Shown here piece after piece: positions 35,754 through 40,903 of a stretch of DNA of 40,903 nucleotides; position 1 is the stretch's first letter; each line of letters starts with the position of its first letter. The DNA is from an uncultured Clostridia bacterium (GTDB lineage Bacteria > Bacillota > Clostridia > TANB77 > CAG-508): positions 1 to 40,903 of the forward strand of contig CANRCF010000013.1 of NCBI GenBank assembly GCA_947629045.1. Direction: 5' to 3'. Position numbers and translations under genes: made by a program. The notes under the pieces are model-generated. The model ran no database searches and was not told the origin of the DNA. It saw only the letters and a list, made by a program, of their open reading frames with translations.

Positions 35754-37796
35754 CTAATCATTTGCCTTATGGTATTTTATTATAATTCTAAATACTTCTG
35801 CTACTGACCAGGCTTGAGCAAATGCTCCCTTTGCTTCATATGGCTTTGTCGAGTCATAAATTTCACTTATGCTTCCAACTGTAGAGCGATTATACATTTC
35901 TTCATAAAAAGTATTTTCTAAATTTTGTACAAATTTTGCATATTTTTCTTGTAGTTCTTTCTTCTTAGTTTTACTTTTTTCTGCATTTATAATATTTTGA
36001 AAACCATCTGCATATATTCCTAAAAGCCATGGCCAAGTAATTCCTTGGTGATAACTCATATCTCTTTTTATTTGGTCTCCTTCATATATTTCACGATAGC
36101 CTGGCTCTCCTTTTGCTAATGTTTTTAGTCCGTAAGGTGTTATTAGTTTTTTAGTAACTGTTTCAAATATTTCTTTTGCCTCTTCTAATTTAGGCTCTAT
36201 AATTGGATGTGACAAACCTATTGCAAATAATTGGTTTGGTCTTATTTTGCTATCTCCTACTACATCATCTAAGCTTTTTCTCTTTTTATTGTAAAATTTC
36301 TTTATAAAGCTTTCTTTACATTTTTTTGCTAATTCTGTATACTCTTCTTCAAGCTCTTTATCTTTATACAATTTAGCATAGTCTATCATAATACATAATG
36401 CATTATACCATAAAGCATTTATTTCAACTGCTTTACCATTTCTTGGCGTTACTACTTTATTTCCAATTTTTGCATCCATCCATGTATTTTGTGTATATGG
36501 TGTTCCTGACGAAAGTAGTCCATCTTCTTTGTCTAAAAAGATATTATTTCCATCTAAGTCTATTCCATTTTTATAACTTTCTATTATTTTTTTAAGCACT
36601 TCATATAATTGTTCTTTTAATAATTCATAATCATGAGTATATTCTAAATATTTTCGCACTTGTTCAAATAGTAGAAGTGATGCATCTACACTATTATATA
36701 AAGGTCTATTGTCATAGCCTGAATAGCCATTTGGCACTAAACCATATTTAATGTCTCGAATACAAGTCAATAATACTTCTCTTGCTATTTTGAATCTTCT
36801 CGTAATTAAAAGTAAACCTTCAAATGAAATTAAAGTATCTCTTCCCCAATCTAAAAACCATGGATAACCTGCTAAAATAGTATAAAGTGCAAAAGATGGT
36901 CTATAAACAATAAAATTGTCTGAAGCTATCATGAAATCTCTCATTAAAATTTTATATTTATCTGTATAAGTCTTTTTGCTTTCTAACAAATCAGCATCAT
37001 ATAGCATTCCAGTAATTCTAGCTATTTCTTGGTTTATTATATTTCTTCCATCAATTTCTTCTATATTTTCTTCAAGTGAAAAAGTGAATGTTATAAATTT
37101 TTCTTCATTTGCTCTTAGCTTTATTTCATAAACGCCTGGTACAGCTAAATCCTCTTCTGCCCCTTGTCCTCTTTTTTCTTCTTCTATATAGTACATACCT
37201 TTAAAAATATCATTTTCATGCTTTACATATTTTCCTTCTGATATATACATATATAATGGAACTTGTCTATTCTCATTTACAATTATTTCTACTTTTTGTC
37301 CTTTTATGTCTTGATACAAATTAAATGTAGCATTTGGTGTAGTTGTATGGAAATCTCTAAAATTTATAATAGGTGCTATTGTGAACTTAGTTCTTTTATC
37401 ATTATTTCTAATGTTATATAATATGCAAACTGTATTTTTTCCATAATCCATGCATATAAACTTCTTTATAACTGCACCATCTACTTCATAAGTATAAATA
37501 GGAACATAGTCTTTTTCAAATGAAGTTAAATATTGATACCCTTTTGAAATATAATTTTTACCAATATTAGAATACAATGGATATTGGTTTTCACCACTTT
37601 CAAAACACTCATCTACTTTTGATAAAATTATATGTCTATTTCCTGGTGGATTTAATGGTGCTACTAATAGTCCATGATATTTTCTAGTGTTTATACCTAG
37701 AATAGTGGAGCTACTGTAACCTCCTATTCCATTTGTAATTATCCAGTCTTTTTTGCTTCCTATTTCTAAAGATAATTGTTTTCCTTCATACTTCAT
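35754..37796 (-). CDS. Glycogen debranching enzyme (amylo-alpha-1,6-glucosidase, GH133-type)
   Basis: 680 residues. The N-terminal domain opens with WIITNGIGGYSSSTILGI and RKYHGLLVAP, and the (alpha/alpha)6 catalytic domain includes GYPWFLDWGRDTLISFEGLL, NALWYNALCIM and the late GITWPWLLGIYADGF. It removes alpha-1,6 branches of glycogen or related glucans. No other glycogen genes are in the window. It is in the same direction as yvcK upstream and ruvC downstream. Confidence 0.92.
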   Translation of the reverse strand: MKYEGKQLSLEIGSKKDWIITNGIGGYSSSTILGINTRKYHGLLVAPLNPPGNRHIILSKVDECFESGENQYPLYSNIGKNYISKGYQYLTSFEKDYVPIYTYEVDGAVIKKFICMDYGKNTVCILYNIRNNDKRTKFTIAPIINFRDFHTTTPNATFNLYQDIKGQKVEIIVNENRQVPLYMYISEGKYVKHENDIFKGMYYIEEEKRGQGAEEDLAVPGVYEIKLRANEEKFITFTFSLEENIEEIDGRNIINQEIARITGMLYDADLLESKKTYTDKYKILMRDFMIASDNFIVYRPSFALYTILAGYPWFLDWGRDTLISFEGLLLITRRFKIAREVLLTCIRDIKYGLVPNGYSGYDNRPLYNSVDASLLLFEQVRKYLEYTHDYELLKEQLYEVLKKIIESYKNGIDLDGNNIFLDKEDGLLSSGTPYTQNTWMDAKIGNKVVTPRNGKAVEINALWYNALCIMIDYAKLYKDKELEEEYTELAKKCKESFIKKFYNKKRKSLDDVVGDSKIRPNQLFAIGLSHPIIEPKLEEAKEIFETVTKKLITPYGLKTLAKGEPGYREIYEGDQIKRDMSYHQGITWPWLLGIYADGFQNIINAEKSKTKKKELQEKYAKFVQNLENTFYEEMYNRSTVGSISEIYDSTKPYEAKGAFAQAWSVAEVFRIIIKYHKAND

Positions 37797-37850
37797 TTGT
37801 AGTTTTCCTTTCTTTTTCTTATGTTTTTATATTTTTTATTTTCAACTTTT

Positions 37851-39569
37851 CTATTTTTTATTGCTAACTGTTTTAGAAGCTACTTCCTTTTTTTTCGTAT
37901 CTAAATTTGATGTTTTTGTACTATTGCTTTTACTGTGCTTTCCTACACTTTCTTTATTTTTACTATTAGAATTTTTATTTTTTTCTTCTACACTTTTGCC
38001 TATTTTTGAAGTACTAGATTTCTTACTGTTATTTTTTAAATTTTTTCCATATTTTTCACTATTTACCTTATTTGCTTTGTCTATTGGCATACCTGCTTTT
38101 ACTTTCATTTTTAATTCTGCTTCTTGTATTGATTCAATTCTATCTTTATATTTCTTGAAAAATTTACTTTCCTCTTTATTTTCTTTCTGCTTTTTGGTTT
38201 GTCTCATATTGTTATTTTTCTTGTCTGATTTTAGAGATTTCTTAGCATCCTTTAATCTGTCATTTAAAAGAACATATTTAGTGTCATTTTGCATATCTTT
38301 AAATTTTAAATCATCGCAAATTAATTGAATAATTGAAGCTGCAATAGCATCTGGATTATGTCTAACATATTCTCCCTCTAAATGAGATATTTCTCTTTGC
38401 ATTAAGTTAACCCCTTCTGCTTTCGCCTTGGCTGCATCTATTGTAACTAACTCTTGCCCCTCCATATTATACTTTCTAATTACTTCTGGCATTATTTCTC
38501 CTGTATCATATATACAATATTCAATTACACCTTTTCCAGCATGATCATTAATTGCTTTAATATGATCTGATAAAGTATAATTATCAGTTTGTCCTTGTTC
38601 AGTCATAAGATTGCTAACATAAATTTTAAAAGCTTTACTTTCTTTTATTGTCTTTGCTACACCTTTTACTAAAAGATTTGGTATTACATTTGTATATAAA
38701 CTTCCTGGGCCAATAACTATTGCATCAGCTTCTCTTATTGCTTCTAATACCCCTGGTGCGACTTTACAATTTGTTGGATTTATAAAAATTCTGCTAATTT
38801 TGCTTGTTTTTTCGTTTACTATTTGAGGAATTTTGTCCCTACTTTCAATAACTGTTCCATCTTCTAATTCCGCACAAATTTGTATTGCCTCTAATGTAAC
38901 AGGTAATACTTTTCCCGTTATGTTAAGAACTGCATTTGTTTGTTCAATTGATTGTGTAAATTCTCCGCTTAATTGTTTCATTCCTAATAAATAAATATCA
39001 CTAAACGATAAGTCTTTTAACCTACCCTGTGAAAATTTTAAATTCATTAAATTATTCATCACATTTTCATCTTCTGAAAGTGCAATTAAGCTTTCCTTAA
39101 TATCATCTAATGGCATTGTGCCTAATAGTCTTCTTGATTCTGGAATAATCTCCCCATAATCTGATACTGTAACAATTGCAGTTAAATTATCTGTATATTT
39201 TTTAAGACCTTTTAATACTGCATTAAGACCTTTTCCACCACCAATAGCTACGATTTTAGGTCCTTGGTCAAATACCTTTTTATTATAAATTAAACTTTTA
39301 ACTTTTGTTTCATCATCATCTACTCTGTTATCAGTTTCTTGAACTAATAATTCTAGTGTTCTTTTTTGCATATGAATCATGCCTAAAATAACAAATATAA
39401 AACCTATTACAAAGCATAGTATTATTTTTAATAATGGAATAAAGTCTAATACTTCTTCCGTTAAAATTTCTGCTACACCATAACAACATAATAGAATTCC
39501 TATTAAAATTAATAACATCCATCTTTTCATCTTTGCACTAGAACGAAACCATTTAAAAAAACCTTTCAT
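37851..39569 (-). CDS. YvcK/CofD-like protein with membrane anchor and Lys/Ser tail
   Basis: 572 residues. Two hydrophobic segments at the N terminus (about 15-65), then a CofD-like Rossmann domain: IVAIGGGKGLNAVLKGLKKY, TDNLTAIVTV, IGPGSLYTNVIPNL and DAAKAKAEG. YvcK binds UDP-sugars and affects cell shape and carbon metabolism. Two conserved motifs are altered: GGGTG reads GGGKG, and the usual DDGGSSGRLR reads SDYGEIIPESRR. The last 120 or so residues are a low-complexity Lys/Ser/Asn tail. I start at 39569, where GGGAGG lies 5 bases upstream; an ATG at 39581 overlaps that site. rapZ and whiA, frequent neighbours, are absent here, but murB is adjacent as often seen. Confidence 0.85.
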   Translation of the reverse strand: MKGFFKWFRSSAKMKRWMLLILIGILLCCYGVAEILTEEVLDFIPLLKIILCFVIGFIFVILGMIHMQKRTLELLVQETDNRVDDDETKVKSLIYNKKVFDQGPKIVAIGGGKGLNAVLKGLKKYTDNLTAIVTVSDYGEIIPESRRLLGTMPLDDIKESLIALSEDENVMNNLMNLKFSQGRLKDLSFSDIYLLGMKQLSGEFTQSIEQTNAVLNITGKVLPVTLEAIQICAELEDGTVIESRDKIPQIVNEKTSKISRIFINPTNCKVAPGVLEAIREADAIVIGPGSLYTNVIPNLLVKGVAKTIKESKAFKIYVSNLMTEQGQTDNYTLSDHIKAINDHAGKGVIEYCIYDTGEIMPEVIRKYNMEGQELVTIDAAKAKAEGVNLMQREISHLEGEYVRHNPDAIAASIIQLICDDLKFKDMQNDTKYVLLNDRLKDAKKSLKSDKKNNNMRQTKKQKENKEESKFFKKYKDRIESIQEAELKMKVKAGMPIDKANKVNSEKYGKNLKNNSKKSSTSKIGKSVEEKNKNSNSKNKESVGKHSKSNSTKTSNLDTKKKEVASKTVSNKK

Positions 39570-39690
39570 ATTTCCTCCCATTTTTCTTTTCTAAATTCTG
39601 TCTTGTACATTTATTTTTAAATTTATTATTACATTTATCTTTTAGTTTTTATATTTTACATTTAAACTTATATATTTAAACTTATATTCT

Positions 39691-40609
39691 TTATTCGCCA
39701 ATTACCTTTACTTCTAGTTCTATCTCTTTACCGCATTTTTCAAGTACAGTTTTCTGTACATGTTCTATTAAGTCTAACATATCTTTTGCAGTTGCTCCAC
39801 CTGCATTTACTAAAAATCCTGCATGCATCGTAGATACTTGTGCTCCACCTATTTTATAACCTTTAAGCCCACATTCGTCAATAAGCATTGCAGTTACAAA
39901 ATCTTTTCCTCTTTTAAAAGTGCTACCAGCACTGGGCATTTGAATCGGTTGTTTTTCACTTCTACTTTTTGCATTAGAATCCATCTTTTCTTTTATTTCT
40001 ATTTTGTTTCCATATTGTAGTTCCATTTTTACTTTCGTAATAACTACATTCATTTTAGAAAAAACACTATATCGATAATCGAATTTGCATTCCTCGTTAG
40101 TAATAGTATGAATATTTGTATTTTCATCCATATATGTTACTTCTGTAACAATATCTTTCATTTCTCCGCCATAGGCACCTGCATTCATATAAACAGCTCC
40201 GCCAATAGTACCGGGGATTCCAGCTGCAAATTCAAAGCCTGTAAGTTCTTCTTTTAAAAGTCTTTGTGCTAATATTGCATTTTTCACACCTGCACCTAAT
40301 GTCAAAACTGCCTTATTTTCACATTTTTTTATCTCTATGCTATCTAATTCTATTTTAGCTACAATACCTCTAATTCCATTATCTTTTACTAAAATATTTG
40401 TGCCATTTCCTAATATCGTTAATGGAATTTTATTATCCTTTGTAAATTTTAGTATATATTTAAGAGCTTCTTCATCTTTTATTATAACAAAAATATCTGC
40501 TATACCACCAATTTTAAAAGATGTATGTCCGCGACATAGGTTCTTCTTTTTTCACAAATTCTATGTCTAATTCCTTTGTAAGTAACTGATAAATTTCAGT
40601 TTTATTCAA
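39691..40609 (-). CDS. murB: UDP-N-acetylenolpyruvoylglucosamine reductase, frameshifted
   Basis: Second committed step of peptidoglycan precursor synthesis, an FAD enzyme. From TTG at 40609 (AAGGAGAG upstream) the frame reads LNKTEIYQLLTKELDIEF to EEPMSR, then shifts; the main part reads TSFKIGGIADIFVIIKDEE, ILGNGTNILVKDNGIRG, GFEFAAGIPGTIGGAVYMNA, SAGSTFKR with the catalytic Ser, and ends ELEVKVIGE. Removing one G from the minus-strand CGCGG at 40529-40533 joins them as SRHTSFKIGG. An open frame alone would start only at TTG near 40305. The gene is essential, so a read error is likely. Confidence 0.88.
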
Positions 40610-40828
40610 AAGACTTCTCTCCTTTTATTTTCATTTTATAAATTTCATTATATTCTATGCTTTTAAATTTTATCATTTTTTAGTATTGATTACAAGTTTT
40701 TAATTACATTTTTTATTTTGATTTTTAAATTTTATGTTAATAATTTGTATATAGTTTTGAATTTATTACGTTTTATTTTTAAAAAATTTTTTAAAAAATA
40801 TTGCAAAAAATGTAGAATAATGTATAAT

Positions 40829-40896
40829 CTCAAGTTTGACACTTTTTAAAAGGCAAAAAGTCCATAATGCAGTCATAGACTAGATTATGGACTTTT
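40829..40896 (+). ncRNA. Candidate small RNA, copy 2 (or a promoter-linked bidirectional terminator)
   Basis: TTGCAA (40801-40806), 16-base spacer and TATAAT (40823-40828) precede CTCAAGTTTGACACTTTT, AAAAAG and a hairpin: GTCCATAAT (40860-40868) with ATTATGGAC (40884-40892), a symmetric gc/ag internal loop, and AGTC-ata-GACT. Leader and hairpin match 23569-23636 at the same distances. T runs lie on both strands. The gap from murB (40610) to the promoter is AT-rich and empty. Confidence 0.45.
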
Positions 40897-40903
40897 ATGA
40901 TAT

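Overview
The window is very AT-rich, tightly packed DNA from a spore-forming Firmicute of class Clostridia, most likely an uncultured gut lineage. The reasons are the germination protease Gpr, the MEP-pathway enzyme IspH, class B sortase, FtsEX with coiled-coil M23 hydrolases, tRNAs with encoded CCA, consensus sigma-A promoters with strong AGGAGG sites, and MobV/serine-recombinase mobile DNA. The species cannot be named from the sequence alone.

Layout. 1-202: end of a tRNA cluster (Asp, Phe). 226-5629 (minus): cell-envelope operon ftsE-ftsX-M23-M23-S41 protease, which fits FtsEX-controlled peptidoglycan hydrolysis. 5859-6030 and 10327-10488: two copies of a structured repeat with covarying stems; between them (minus) sortase B, a TVP38/DedA membrane protein, upp and a split transketolase. 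10515-15651 (minus): heterodimeric ABC exporter and ispH. 15979-20422: a YcxB-like membrane protein, a decayed type II toxin-antitoxin pair, a GC-richer WG-repeat protein and a NatAB-like ABC transporter.

20423-30432 is an accessory region. It holds a repressor remnant, a secreted coiled-coil protein, a decayed serine recombinase abutting a surface-protein remnant, three copies of one promoter block, a small-RNA-like hairpin, a candidate type I toxin-antitoxin module (37-aa hydrophobic peptide plus a convergent antisense promoter), a frameshifted pilin-like LamG gene divergent from an XRE regulator over a shared operator-like palindrome, and a compact mobilizable element (MobV relaxase, a cloverleaf-like oriT candidate, a large serine recombinase and two small unknown genes). 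This element abuts a tRNA-Gly.

30505-40903 returns to the chromosomal backbone: a tocopherol-cyclase-like protein, a small Cys-rich protein of unusual base composition, TraX-like protein, gpr, holA, ruvC, a glycogen debranching enzyme, yvcK and murB, ending in a second copy of the small-RNA-like hairpin.

Caution: holA, murB and the pilin-like gene each contain a +1 frameshift at the same trinucleotide (CCG on the plus strand), and the pilin gene also has lost one G from a G run. Because holA and murB should be essential, some of these may be read or assembly errors. All percentages quoted are hand counts; no database search was possible.
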